Assembly (NCBI RefSeq): GCF_024343575.1
Contig: NZ_RJUA01000006.1
Span: forward strand, 62,001 to 126,000
DNA: 64,000 nt
Source of the DNA: Lacihabitans sp. LS3-19
Lineage (GTDB): Bacteria > Bacteroidota > Bacteroidia > Cytophagales > Spirosomataceae
Direction: 5' to 3'
The notes under the pieces are model-generated. The model did no database searches and was not told the DNA's origin. It saw only the letters and a program-made list of their open reading frames with translations. Below are positions 38,939 through 48,023 of this stretch, piece after piece. The stretch's first letter is position 1; every line of letters begins with the position of its first letter. The position numbers were made by a program, and so were the translations under genes.

Positions 38939-39985
38939 ATGATAGAGTTTTTTACGGATAGCAAAGAGAAACTGGATTTATACAAAGATTGGATTGGTAA
39001 AGCAAAAAACATTGTCATTACAAGCCATCAAAACCCTGATGGTGATGCCTTTGGTTCTGGCCTTGGACTTTGGGGGTATTTGAAACAATTTTCTTTCGAA
39101 AATGTAACCTTTATTAGCCCGACTGACTATGCTGATTTTTTAGCTTGGATGCCTGGCATAGAGCATATAGTTGTTTTTGATAATAAAAATAAAGCTACAG
39201 CAAACGAATTAATTGAAAATGCTGACCTTATTTTTTGTTGTGATTTTTCTTCAGGATCTAGAATGAAAGACATGAAAGACAATGTTTTGAATTCAAAAGC
39301 CAAGAAGATTATCATTGATCACCACGAACAGCCAGAATCATTTGGAGATTTAATGTTTTGGAATCAACATGCTTCATCTACTTGCGAATTGGTTTTTCAG
39401 ATGATTCACAAGCTTGGTCATGGAAATTTGATAAATATTGATGTGGCTACTTGCCTATACACTGGCCTGCTAACAGATACTGGTTCGTTTAAATTTGATG
39501 CTACTTCGCCTGAAGTTCATCTCATAGCAAGCCAATTACTAGCGGCAGGAGTTGTGCCATCAGTAATACATCGAAATCTTTTCGATAATAACCCTTTCGA
39601 AAAACTTCAATTTTTAGGATATATTTTAATCAAAAAAATGACATTTTTGCCGGAATATGGCGTTTGTTATATCAGTGTTACTGAAAAAGAATTACAGAAA
39701 TTTAACTCAAGAAGTGGCGATACAGAAGGTATAGTAAACTATGGATTATCTATAAAAGGAGCTGTGATGTCTGCAATTTTTATAGAAAAAGAAGGAATAA
39801 TAAAAATTTCTTTTCGATCTATTAAAGACTTCTCAGTTGCAGACCTAGCCAGAGATTATTTTGAAGGCGGAGGACACAAAAATGCAGCAGGCGGAAGATC
39901 TAATTTGTCCTTAGAGGAAACCGTCCAAAAATTCTTAACTTTGCTGCCTTATTTAAAAACTCAATTAGTTTTACAACCAAATTAA
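38939..39985 (+). CDS. nrnA: DHH-family oligoribonuclease / PAP phosphatase
   Basis: ATG at 38939 (348 residues) is preferred to the TTG 12 bp upstream. The DHH phosphoesterase domain has HQNPDGDAFGS, CDFSSGSRM, IDHHEQPE and TDTGSFKFD as metal and phosphate ligands; the DHHA1 domain ends with GGGHKNAAGGRS. NrnA degrades very short RNA (nanoRNA) and dephosphorylates 3'-phosphoadenosine 5'-phosphate. It starts a plus-strand set with two FKBP lipoprotein genes 28 bp and about 40 bp apart, and is divergent from ndk. Confidence 0.93.
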   Translation: MIEFFTDSKEKLDLYKDWIGKAKNIVITSHQNPDGDAFGSGLGLWGYLKQFSFENVTFISPTDYADFLAWMPGIEHIVVFDNKNKATANELIENADLIFCCDFSSGSRMKDMKDNVLNSKAKKIIIDHHEQPESFGDLMFWNQHASSTCELVFQMIHKLGHGNLINIDVATCLYTGLLTDTGSFKFDATSPEVHLIASQLLAAGVVPSVIHRNLFDNNPFEKLQFLGYILIKKMTFLPEYGVCYISVTEKELQKFNSRSGDTEGIVNYGLSIKGAVMSAIFIEKEGIIKISFRSIKDFSVADLARDYFEGGGHKNAAGGRSNLSLEETVQKFLTLLPYLKTQLVLQPN

Positions 39986-40013
39986 CAATTTAATAATCAT
40001 AAAATACAAACAA

Positions 40014-40853
40014 ATGAAGTTTACATTTAGCGTTTTGACAATTCTAACCGTTTTGGGGTTGGTTTCTTGTGATAAATTCAAAGTTACAACTACCGAAAAC
40101 GGGGATAGGTTGTTGATTCACGAAAAAGGGAAATCTGGTAAATTAGGTAAAGATGGAGATATTATATCTTTTGACTTGGTAATAAAAACAGCCGCAGACT
40201 CGACAATAAAGGATTCTTATAAAGAAGGACAGTCTTTTACTGTTCCTATACAAAAAGGAGCTTTCAAAGGGTCTTTTGAAAACGCACTTTATCATATTGG
40301 AGAAGGAGATAGTACAACGGTATTAGTAAACGCAGACTCATTGTTTAAACTAATGAATCAACCTTTGGCTCCTGGTATTACGAAAGGAAGTGATTTGAAA
40401 TTTATAGTTAAAATGCACAAAGTGCAGACTAGAGCAGACTTTGAAAAAGAATTGGCAGATAAAAAAGCTAACGAACCTAAAATTATTGAAGAATTCGTAG
40501 CGAAAAGCATGAAAAATGCTCAAAAAACTACTGAGGGAATATATTATGTTGAAAATAATGTTGGAACTGGGGCAACGCCGGTGAACGGAGAAGTCGTAGT
40601 AGTAGAATATGTAGGTAAGTTTATGGATGGTAAAATATTTGACCAATCTAATGGACAACCATTTGAGGTGCCTTTGGGCGAAAGCAGAGTTATTCCAGGC
40701 TGGGAAGTTGCTCTGAAAACAATGAAAAAAGGCGGTAAGAGTACGTTTATTATACCTTCTCCATTAGCATATGGTGAGCAAGGTGGTGGACCGATAGCTC
40801 CTAACACGCCTTTGGTTTTTGATATAACTTTGAACGATATCAAAAAGAAGTAA
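40014..40853 (+). CDS. FKBP-type isomerase lipoprotein, two-domain
   Basis: A 279-residue protein with lipobox GLVSC (Cys20). The C-terminal FKBP domain (about 170-277) is complete: VVVEYVGKFMDGKIFDQS, VIPGWEVALKTMKKGGK, SPLAYGEQGGGPIAPNTPLVFDI. The N-terminal half (about 40-145) repeats the outline of an FKBP fold (GDIISFDLVIKT, FENALYHIGEGDSTTVLV, LKFIVKMHKVQ) but lacks the active-site aromatic residues, so it looks like a degenerate FKBP domain that may bind clients. It lies between nrnA and another FKBP gene on one transcript. Confidence 0.92.
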   Translation: MKFTFSVLTILTVLGLVSCDKFKVTTTENGDRLLIHEKGKSGKLGKDGDIISFDLVIKTAADSTIKDSYKEGQSFTVPIQKGAFKGSFENALYHIGEGDSTTVLVNADSLFKLMNQPLAPGITKGSDLKFIVKMHKVQTRADFEKELADKKANEPKIIEEFVAKSMKNAQKTTEGIYYVENNVGTGATPVNGEVVVVEYVGKFMDGKIFDQSNGQPFEVPLGESRVIPGWEVALKTMKKGGKSTFIIPSPLAYGEQGGGPIAPNTPLVFDITLNDIKKK

Positions 40854-40894
40854 ATTTTTGATTGTGGTATTTGGAATTAAATAAATTTAAAAAA

Positions 40895-41761
40895 ATGTTC
40901 TATTTAAAAAGGTTAGCGGTTTTATTAATATCTGGTATTTTACTGTCTTCTTGTCTTGGAAAATTCGTTGAGAATGACCTAGATCAATTGACAAAAGATG
41001 AAGAAGTTAAAATTTTAGAATACGGCCAAACGAATAATTTAACTCTAACCAAATTAGGTACATCTGGTATTTACTATAATTTATCAAAGTCAAATCCGAC
41101 GGGTTTGGAAGCATCTGCTGCTTACGATTTTTTAATTGTATATACTATTAAAACCCTAGAAGGCTCAGTAATTGATTCAAGGACTTTGGCTGATTCTTTA
41201 CAATTTAATTTTTATACTACTTCGGTATTTGACGGATTTAAATATGCACTTTTAACTTTGAAAGAAGGTGAAAAAGGCAAATTCTTAATCCCTTCTTATC
41301 AGGCATATTATGATAATCCTCCAGTAGGAATCAATAAGTATCAAATATTGATAGCTGAAATAGAATTGGTTGATTTACTCTCTGAGGATGAAAGAATAGA
41401 TAATTATATCAGGAAGAAAGGCTTAAATGTGACTGAAAAAACGGCCAGTGGTTTAAGGTTTATAAGAACAAATGAGCCTACGGCAAATGATACGCTAGTA
41501 ATTGGCGACAATGTTACTGTAAAATATAATGGTATGTTTTTGAACGAAAAAAGTTTTGATAGTGGATCTTTTGGAATCGTAATTGGCTCTTCTTCAGCTA
41601 TCGGCGGATTTTCGGAAGGAATAGCAAAATTAAGAAAAGGAGAAAAAGCAAAACTCATATTTCCTTCATCTATTGGCTACGGAAGCAACGGCAATTCTAG
41701 TATTCCCCCTTATACACCTTTGATGTTTGATGTGGAAATTGTGACGGTAAATGGCCTTTAG
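40895..41761 (+). CDS. FKBP-type isomerase lipoprotein, two-domain
   Basis: ATG at 40895 (288 residues) gives a lipoprotein signal ending LLSSC; the longer frame from a TTG at 40862 would bury it. The C-terminal FKBP domain (about 185-286) carries VTVKYNGMFLNEKSFDSG, GGFSEGIAKLRKGEKAKLIFPSS and GYGSNGNSSIPPYTPLMFDVEI. The N-terminal half (about 60-165) is a diverged FKBP-like domain (FDGFKYALLTLKEGEKGKFL). It is tandem with the preceding FKBP gene, so the pair may stem from an old duplication, though sequence identity between them is low. Localisation is probably the outer membrane or its periplasmic face. Confidence 0.9.
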   Translation: MFYLKRLAVLLISGILLSSCLGKFVENDLDQLTKDEEVKILEYGQTNNLTLTKLGTSGIYYNLSKSNPTGLEASAAYDFLIVYTIKTLEGSVIDSRTLADSLQFNFYTTSVFDGFKYALLTLKEGEKGKFLIPSYQAYYDNPPVGINKYQILIAEIELVDLLSEDERIDNYIRKKGLNVTEKTASGLRFIRTNEPTANDTLVIGDNVTVKYNGMFLNEKSFDSGSFGIVIGSSSAIGGFSEGIAKLRKGEKAKLIFPSSIGYGSNGNSSIPPYTPLMFDVEIVTVNGL

Positions 41762-41783
41762 ATAATATAGAAACAATATGTAT

Positions 41784-41819
41784 AAAAAAAGGATGTCTAA
41801 AATTAGGCATCCTTTTTTG
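41784..41819. terminator. bidirectional Rho-independent terminator
   Basis: A 9-bp stem with one G-T wobble (41790-41798 with 41805-41813 approximately) is flanked by an A run and a T run. It lies between the convergent FKBP and leuB genes. Confidence 0.85.
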
Positions 41820-41838
41820 TTTTTAGATTTCAATCAAA

Positions 41839-42909
41839 TTAAATCCTATCCAAAATCTCTTTTCCAATTGCGTCAGTGCCTAAAATTTTATCCGCAGGTG
41901 TAGATGCATCTGCAATATCTCTTGTTCTCCATCCAGCTTTCAATACACCGTCGATTGCTGCTATAACTGCCTCAGATTCTTCTTTCATGCCAAAAGAAAT
42001 ATCTAACAACAACGCCGCAGACAATACAGACGCCATTGGATTTGCAACGCCTTTGCCAGCAATATCATGACCCGAACCATGAATTGGCTCGTATACTCCT
42101 GTACTTTCGCCAACAGATGCAGATGCCAACATTCCCATAGAGCCTGCTATTTGAGAAGCTTCGTCAGTAAGAATATCTCCAAAGATATTTCCAGTCACTA
42201 CTACATCGAAACGTTTTGGATCTTTGATTAAAAGCATAGCCGCAGCATCGATAAATTGGTGCTCTAGTTCAACTTCTGGATATTCTTGAGCTACTTCAAG
42301 CACAGTCTCTCTCCAAAGTCTTGAAGATTCTAATACATTCGCTTTATCTACAGACATTAATTTTTTACCTCTGGTCATAGCAGCCTCAAATGCTTTACGA
42401 GCGATACGCTCAACTTCATATTTGCTATAAATCATGGTATCATATGCTGTAGTTCCATCATTTAAGCGTCCTCTTTCACCAAAATATACATCTCCTGTTA
42501 GCTCTCTAAAGAAAAGAATATCAGCTCCTTTCAATATTTCCGGCTTGATGCTAGAAGCTCCCAAAAGCTCATCGAACAATTTGATAGGACGAAGATTGGC
42601 AAAAAGACCCAATTCCTTACGCATTTTCAAAAGTCCTTGCTCAGGTCTTACTTTTGCGTGTGGATCATTGTCGTATTTTGCATGACCAACTGCTCCAAAA
42701 AGAATTGCATCAGAATTACGCATTTTCTCTAATGACTCAGCAGGCAATGGATCTCCTGTGGCTTCTATAGCCACATGGCCCATAAGTGCTTCATCGTAAG
42801 TAAACTCATGGCCAAATTTTTCGGCTATTTTCTCTAAAACTTTTTTACCAACTACGGTAACTTCTTGGCCAATACCATCTCCTGGTACAACTAAAATGTG
42901 TTTTTTCAT
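41839..42909 (-). CDS. leuB: 3-isopropylmalate dehydrogenase
   Basis: ATG at 42909 (356 residues) is preferred to the TTG at 42921. The enzyme oxidises and decarboxylates 3-isopropylmalate (and, in related routes, 3-methylmalate) with NAD. Visible motifs are VVPGDGIGQEV, FRELTGDVYFGERG with the substrate Arg region, SVDKANVLESSRLWRE, and the metal/NAD stretch GNIFGDILTDEASQIAGSMGMLASAS, then EPIHGSGHDIAGKG. It is the last gene of the leuC, leuD, acyltransferase, cimA-type, leuB series, about 70 bp after the synthase gene. Confidence 0.97.
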   Translation of the reverse strand: MKKHILVVPGDGIGQEVTVVGKKVLEKIAEKFGHEFTYDEALMGHVAIEATGDPLPAESLEKMRNSDAILFGAVGHAKYDNDPHAKVRPEQGLLKMRKELGLFANLRPIKLFDELLGASSIKPEILKGADILFFRELTGDVYFGERGRLNDGTTAYDTMIYSKYEVERIARKAFEAAMTRGKKLMSVDKANVLESSRLWRETVLEVAQEYPEVELEHQFIDAAAMLLIKDPKRFDVVVTGNIFGDILTDEASQIAGSMGMLASASVGESTGVYEPIHGSGHDIAGKGVANPMASVLSAALLLDISFGMKEESEAVIAAIDGVLKAGWRTRDIADASTPADKILGTDAIGKEILDRI

Positions 42910-42980
42910 GTTTATTTTCAAAAAAATTAGTTCGAAAAAGTTTAAGCTTTTTCTAAAACTATAATTTACTGTTTAAAATT

Positions 42981-44492
42981 TTATATAATATTTAGCATCT
43001 TACGTGTCGCTTCTATGGCTGATACTGTTTGGTCAGAATCAAGTCCTCTGGTTTTCACGTCTTTGCCGTTGATACTCCATGTGATGATAGTTTCACACAA
43101 AGCATCGGTTTTGCCACCAGGAGGAATCCTTACCGAATAATCAGTCAATTGTGGTAATTCTTTTCCTTTTTTGACGTAAATCTTTTTCAAAGCATTCATA
43201 AATGCATCATATTGTCCATCGCCTTGGGCATTTTCTTGAAAAACCTCCTCCCCTATTTGCACTTGTAAAGTAGATGAAGGTTGCAGGTTTTTAGAATGTG
43301 TCAATACGTAATTCAATATTTTTACATTTTCTGATACCGCACTTGTATCCAAAACATCAGATATGATATAAGGCAAATCTTCTTTTGTGACATTTTCTTT
43401 TCTATCGCCAAGCTCTATGATTTTTTGAGTGACTTTTTTCAAGTCAATGTCATTGAGTTTTATGCCCAATTCTTGAAGGTTTTTCTCAATATTTGCTTTA
43501 CCAGAAGTCTTACCTAAGGCATATTTCGTTCTTCTTCCAAACCTTTCTGGACTTAAAGTACTCACATACAAATTATTCTTCTTATCTCCATCAGCGTGAA
43601 TTCCAGCAGTTTGCGTAAAAACATTTTCACCAACTATTGGCTTATTTGCTGGTATTCTAAGGCCTGAAAATGTCTCAACAATTTTACTAATTGAATACAA
43701 TGATTTTTCCACAACTGAAGTGGTATACTCCGGCATGAAATCATTTATTACGGCAATTGCACTAGCCAAAGGAGCATTTCCTGTTCGCTCACCCATTCCA
43801 TTTACTGTCAGGTGCAAACCTCTTACACCTGCACGCAGACCTTCCATTACATTGGCCGTACTGAGATCGTAGTCATTGTGAGCATGAAAATCGAAATGAA
43901 TATTTGGATATTTATCAATAATTGATTTCAGAAAAGTATAGGTCTCATTAGGCGTAAGTACACCTAAGGTATCTGGAAATAGAATTCGCTTAACTGGTTG
44001 TTTCGTCAAAAAATCGAGAAATTGAAATATGTACTCTGGCGAGGTTTTCATGCCATTGCTCCAGTCTTCAAGATAAACATTTACAATAAGATGGTTTTCA
44101 ATAGCTTTAGCTATTACTTCAGCAATTTCTTCAAAATGCTGCTCTGGTGTTTTGCTGAGTTGGTGGGTAAGATGATTTAATGAACCTTTGGTCAGTAAAT
44201 TCATCACTTTGGCACCTGAAGCTAACATCCAATCAATAGAGGCAGTACCGTCGACAAATGTAAGGACTTCAATCTTTTCTAAAAAACCATTCTCTGCAGC
44301 CCAAGAGGTTATTGCTTTAACTGCCTTAAGCTCACCATCAGAAACACGAGCCGAAGCCACTTCTATCCTATCTACTTTTACTTCTTGCAAAAGTAGCTGG
44401 GCGATGGTAAGTTTTTCTGATACCGAAAATGACACCCCGCTGGTTTGTTCTCCATCCCGAAGCGTGGTATCCATTATTTCAATGTGTCTCAT
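42981..44492 (-). CDS. cimA: (R)-citramalate synthase-type alpha-IPMS-family enzyme
   Basis: A 503-residue protein with an N-terminal TIM barrel (DTTLRDGEQTSGVSF, HAHNDYDLSTANV metal histidines, NGMGERTGN) and a C-terminal LeuA-type regulatory domain (about 380-503, ending PPGGKTDALCETIITW then DQTVSAIEATRKML). From recall, it is much closer to the pyruvate-specific citramalate synthase of Leptospira than to classical LeuA: EVASARVSDGEL, LNLLTKGSL and VNVYLEDWSNG are shared, including the Leu and Tyr that shape the pyruvate pocket. It would make citramalate from pyruvate and acetyl-CoA, feeding isoleucine through LeuCD and LeuB. A LeuA function cannot be excluded without assay. Its start overlaps the acyltransferase stop by 14 bp. 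Confidence 0.8.
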   Translation of the reverse strand: MRHIEIMDTTLRDGEQTSGVSFSVSEKLTIAQLLLQEVKVDRIEVASARVSDGELKAVKAITSWAAENGFLEKIEVLTFVDGTASIDWMLASGAKVMNLLTKGSLNHLTHQLSKTPEQHFEEIAEVIAKAIENHLIVNVYLEDWSNGMKTSPEYIFQFLDFLTKQPVKRILFPDTLGVLTPNETYTFLKSIIDKYPNIHFDFHAHNDYDLSTANVMEGLRAGVRGLHLTVNGMGERTGNAPLASAIAVINDFMPEYTTSVVEKSLYSISKIVETFSGLRIPANKPIVGENVFTQTAGIHADGDKKNNLYVSTLSPERFGRRTKYALGKTSGKANIEKNLQELGIKLNDIDLKKVTQKIIELGDRKENVTKEDLPYIISDVLDTSAVSENVKILNYVLTHSKNLQPSSTLQVQIGEEVFQENAQGDGQYDAFMNALKKIYVKKGKELPQLTDYSVRIPPGGKTDALCETIITWSINGKDVKTRGLDSDQTVSAIEATRKMLNII

Positions 44493-45633
44493 TTGTGATT
44501 TTTTTGTAATAAAATTTGGTCAATTTGTCTTTCAAATATCTAGTCGCTTTTATTTCAATATATTGATAGTGAATAAATGAAAATATTAGGACGATTAGAA
44601 ATGATATATAAAACAATGTTGATTCTAGAAAATAATATTTTTTGAAAATAAAAGAAACATAGAGGGCAATTTGACTATGAAAAATATAAATTGAATAACT
44701 TATATTACCCAATAATATTGACCATTTCCATTTTAATAAATTAATCAATTGTAGATTTTTCAATGTTAAGATTGAAACAATAATTAAACTAAACCCTACC
44801 GTTTCCAATATTAATGTTTGTCCTAAGAACCCTTGGGCTTTTACCAAATACATCCCCAATAAAATGAAAAAAAATGTACAAAGAATGTTTCTGAAATATA
44901 CCCAATCTGCAGAAGAAGTATTTTTCAACCACCAGCCCAATCCATTACCAAAAATAAAAATATGCAAAAAACCTAAAGGCCTATCATAAATAAGTGTACC
45001 AATTTCAAAGTGATAGACCATTAGGTATCCTCTTAAAAAACAAATAGATAGAAATAGAAAAATAGAAAAGAATAAAATTTTTTCTTTTTTATAATAACAG
45101 AAATATTTAAAATATATAGGGAAAAGAAAATAGAAAAATATTTCAACTGATAATGACCAATTTTGAGGTGAAACAGAATAAAAATATTTAACTGTCCATG
45201 CTTGAATCAGAAATATGTTCAATATAATCCCTTTTAAATTACTCTTAAAAATTTGAAAAAATTCAATCAAACTAAGTTTTACAATTCCAAAAATAGAAAT
45301 TTGACTATCAAAGTTAATAATATCTAAAAACCTAGATACAAAAGGAAAAATTAGTACTAAAAATATACCTAAAACATAAGTTGGATATATCCTAGCAAAA
45401 CGATTAATATAAAACTGCTTAGCTTTGATATTTTTTGAATCGTTTGAAACAGACATTATTATCCCAGAAAGTAAAAAAAAATATAAGACGGCGAAATTTC
45501 CTTTTATAAAAAAAGGTTTGAAAAAATTCGTTGCAAATGGGAATACTTCCTGATTCAAACATATTCCATGATATATCACGACCATTGAAGCAGCAATAAA
45601 TCGTGTAAAATTTAAAAGAAAGAAAGTATTCAT
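44479..45633 (-). CDS. acyltransferase family 3 membrane protein inside the leu operon
   Basis: A 384-residue inner-membrane protein with about ten segments. Family 3 marks are LLNFTRFIAASMVVIYHGI with the conserved His, FYINRFARIYPTYVLGI, and WSLSVEIFFYFLFPIYF. The coding sequence is strikingly AT-rich, with TTT and ATA codons, unlike the flanking leu genes. It lies 14 bp after leuD's stop and its 3' end overlaps the synthase start by 14 bp, so it is transcribed with branched-chain amino-acid genes although the family acts on extracytoplasmic glycans. It looks like an insertion that became operon-embedded. The acceptor is unknown. Confidence 0.88.
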   Translation of the reverse strand: MNTFFLLNFTRFIAASMVVIYHGICLNQEVFPFATNFFKPFFIKGNFAVLYFFLLSGIIMSVSNDSKNIKAKQFYINRFARIYPTYVLGIFLVLIFPFVSRFLDIINFDSQISIFGIVKLSLIEFFQIFKSNLKGIILNIFLIQAWTVKYFYSVSPQNWSLSVEIFFYFLFPIYFKYFCYYKKEKILFFSIFLFLSICFLRGYLMVYHFEIGTLIYDRPLGFLHIFIFGNGLGWWLKNTSSADWVYFRNILCTFFFILLGMYLVKAQGFLGQTLILETVGFSLIIVSILTLKNLQLINLLKWKWSILLGNISYSIYIFHSQIALYVSFIFKKYYFLESTLFYISFLIVLIFSFIHYQYIEIKATRYLKDKLTKFYYKKITNETH

Positions 45634-45647
45634 TTTTCAATAAATTT

Positions 45648-46259
45648 TTATGAGGTCTGCTTTTGACTGAATTCAGCAATCTCAGATTTCATAGATTGTA
45701 GGTAGTCAATATCATCAAATCCATTCAACATATTGTGTTTTTTGTATCCGTTGATATCAAAACCTTCTGACTCGCCAGTGGCAACTAGCGTAACTTTTTG
45801 ATTCGGCAAATCTACCTCAACTTCAGCATTTGGATTAGCTTCGATTGCTGTAAAAATTTTATCCAAAAACTCTGGACTAACCGTAACAGGAAGTATTCCA
45901 ATATTCAGGGAGTTTCCTTTGAAAATATCTGCAAAAAAACTTGAGATTACACAACGAAAACCATAATCGTAAATAGCCCAAGCGGCATGCTCTCTACTAG
46001 AGCCAGAACCAAAATTACGGCCTGCCACAAGAATTTTTCTTGGTGTGCCGTTGTCAGTATAGGTTGTATTGTTAAGTACGAAATCTACTTTTGGAGAATC
46101 GTCTCCATTGTATCTCCAGTCTCTAAATAGGTTGTCTCCAAAGCCTTCTCTTTTTGTTGCTTTCAAAAAACGAGCAGGAATGATCTGGTCTGTGTCCACG
46201 TTTTCCAAAGGAAGTGGGACACAAGTTGCTTTTAAAACATTAAAACTATCGTATGCCAT
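45648..46259 (-). CDS. leuD: 3-isopropylmalate dehydratase small subunit
   Basis: ATG at 46259 (203 residues) starts the family sequence [17 protein letters not shown]; an upstream ATG at 46283 adds eight Lys-rich residues. Motifs are [14 protein letters not shown] and [21 protein letters not shown]. With LeuC it isomerises 2- and 3-isopropylmalate, and the corresponding citramalate in the citramalate route. It lies about 68 bp after leuC. Confidence 0.96.
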   Translation of the reverse strand: MAYDSFNVLKATCVPLPLENVDTDQIIPARFLKATKREGFGDNLFRDWRYNGDDSPKVDFVLNNTTYTDNGTPRKILVAGRNFGSGSSREHAAWAIYDYGFRCVISSFFADIFKGNSLNIGILPVTVSPEFLDKIFTAIEANPNAEVEVDLPNQKVTLVATGESEGFDINGYKKHNMLNGFDDIDYLQSMKSEIAEFSQKQTS

Positions 46260-46327
46260 TTTTTTTTCTTTTTTTACATTCATTTTCCAGATTTAAAGAA
46301 AATCGAAGAGAATGAATAAATGATTTT

Positions 46328-47725
46328 TTATAAAAATATTCTTGGGTCAGTTACAACACCTGTAACTGCAGCAGCTGCCGCTACCAAAGGAGACGCCAAA
46401 AGGGTTTTAGAGTTTGGTCCTTGACGGCCTTCAAAGTTTCTGTTTGAAGTAGAAACTGCCAACTTTCCAGCTGGGATTTTATCGTCATTCATAGCCAAAC
46501 ATGCCGAACATCCTGGTTGACGAAGTGCAAAACCTGCCTCAGTCAAAATATCCAAAATACCCTCTTCTTTAATCTGCGACTCTACAATATGAGAACCTGG
46601 AACTAACCAAGCAGTAATGTTGTCTGCTTTTTTACGGCCTTTTACGATAGAAGCAAATGCTCTGAAGTCTTCGATTCTACCGTTAGTACAACTTCCTAAA
46701 AATACATAATCTACAGCCTTTCCAATCATGCTTTCTCCTTCTGAAAAGCCCATGTAGGCCAAAGATTTTTTATAACTCGCTTCTCCGTCTTTTACATCTG
46801 CAGCTTTAGGTATACTTTGAGAAATACCTGTTCCTAAACCTGGGTTAGTTCCATAGGTGATCTGTGGCTCAATGTCGGCAGCGTTGTAGGTTAACTCCAT
46901 GTCAAACTCTGCTCCGTCATCAGTTTTCAAAGTTTTCCAATAGGCCACTTGCTTGGTCCAATCGTCACCTTTAGGGCTTTTTTCTCTTCCTTCTAAAAAC
47001 GCAAAAGTAGTTTCGTCAGGAGCAATCATGCCTCCTCTGGCTCCCATTTCTATCGACATATTACAAACAGTCATACGTCCTTCCATGCTCATATTTTCGA
47101 AAACATCACCTGCATATTCAGCAAAATACCCAGTAGCTCCAGAAGCAGATATTTGAGCAATAATATATAAAGTTACGTCCTTGGGTGTTACACCTTTTCC
47201 TAATTTACCATTTACATTTATTCTCATTTTCTTAGGCTTAGGCTGCATAATACATTGTGATGCCAAAACCATCTCTACCTCAGAAGTACCAATTCCAAAT
47301 GCAATAGCACCAAAAGCACCATGAGTAGAAGTGTGCGAATCACCACATACGATGGTCATTCCTGGTAGCGTGATGCCATTTTCAGGTCCAACTACGTGTA
47401 CAATACCGTTTTTGGGATTATTCAATCCCCAATGCGAAATTCCATATTTGCTTGAGTTGGTCTCTAGTGCTTTTAACTGGTTAGCCGAAAGCGGATCTTC
47501 AACTGGCAAATGTTGATTAATTGTCGGTGTATTATGGTCAGCTGTAGCAAATGTACGCTCTGGAAATAATACGCCAATTCCTCTAGATTCAAGTCCTAAA
47601 AATGCAACTGGACTAGTAACCTCGTGAATAAAATGACGGTCAATAAACAAAACATCTGGGCCATCCTCAATGTGTTTCACAACGTGAGCATCCCATACTT
47701 TGTCGAAAAGAGTTTTCTTAGACAT
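46328..47725 (-). CDS. leuC: 3-isopropylmalate dehydratase large subunit
   Basis: A 465-residue aconitase-family protein. The 4Fe-4S cysteines are in [14 protein letters not shown] and [39 protein letters not shown] is the substrate-side motif. It opens the minus-strand operon. The 298 bp upstream, up to bshC, include a strong hairpin at 47856-47885 and a TAnnTTTG box, so its leader may be regulated. Confidence 0.97.
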   Translation of the reverse strand: MSKKTLFDKVWDAHVVKHIEDGPDVLFIDRHFIHEVTSPVAFLGLESRGIGVLFPERTFATADHNTPTINQHLPVEDPLSANQLKALETNSSKYGISHWGLNNPKNGIVHVVGPENGITLPGMTIVCGDSHTSTHGAFGAIAFGIGTSEVEMVLASQCIMQPKPKKMRINVNGKLGKGVTPKDVTLYIIAQISASGATGYFAEYAGDVFENMSMEGRMTVCNMSIEMGARGGMIAPDETTFAFLEGREKSPKGDDWTKQVAYWKTLKTDDGAEFDMELTYNAADIEPQITYGTNPGLGTGISQSIPKAADVKDGEASYKKSLAYMGFSEGESMIGKAVDYVFLGSCTNGRIEDFRAFASIVKGRKKADNITAWLVPGSHIVESQIKEEGILDILTEAGFALRQPGCSACLAMNDDKIPAGKLAVSTSNRNFEGRQGPNSKTLLASPLVAAAAAVTGVVTDPRIFL

Positions 47726-47850
47726 ATTTTTTTGATAAATAATTTTTCGAAAGCAAAATTGATAGAAAATGTATAGAATTAAACATTTATTTCGCTCAAA
47801 AAATAGCGATTTTAGTTCAAAGGCAAAATTGGGCTAATTTTTGTAATAAA

Positions 47851-47890
47851 GCAAAAAAGCGAGGAAATATTAATTTTCTCGCTTTCTCTT
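47851..47890 (-). terminator. hairpin between bshC and leuC
   Basis: A 13-bp stem with one wobble (47856-47868 with 47873-47885) and a 4-nt loop is followed on the minus strand by a T run. It may end bshC transcription or attenuate leuC, since a TACATTTG box at 47926-47933 (minus) could start a leuC transcript just before it. Confidence 0.7.
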
Positions 47891-48023
47891 TATACTTAGA
47901 ACCTATGATCGAATAAAAGACGCTACAAATGTAAAATAAACACTTATTATTTTTCTACTACATTTTGTGTTTTTTTAATACTATTTTGCTTATTTATAAA
48001 AACTTCTATACAAAATCGTATCT

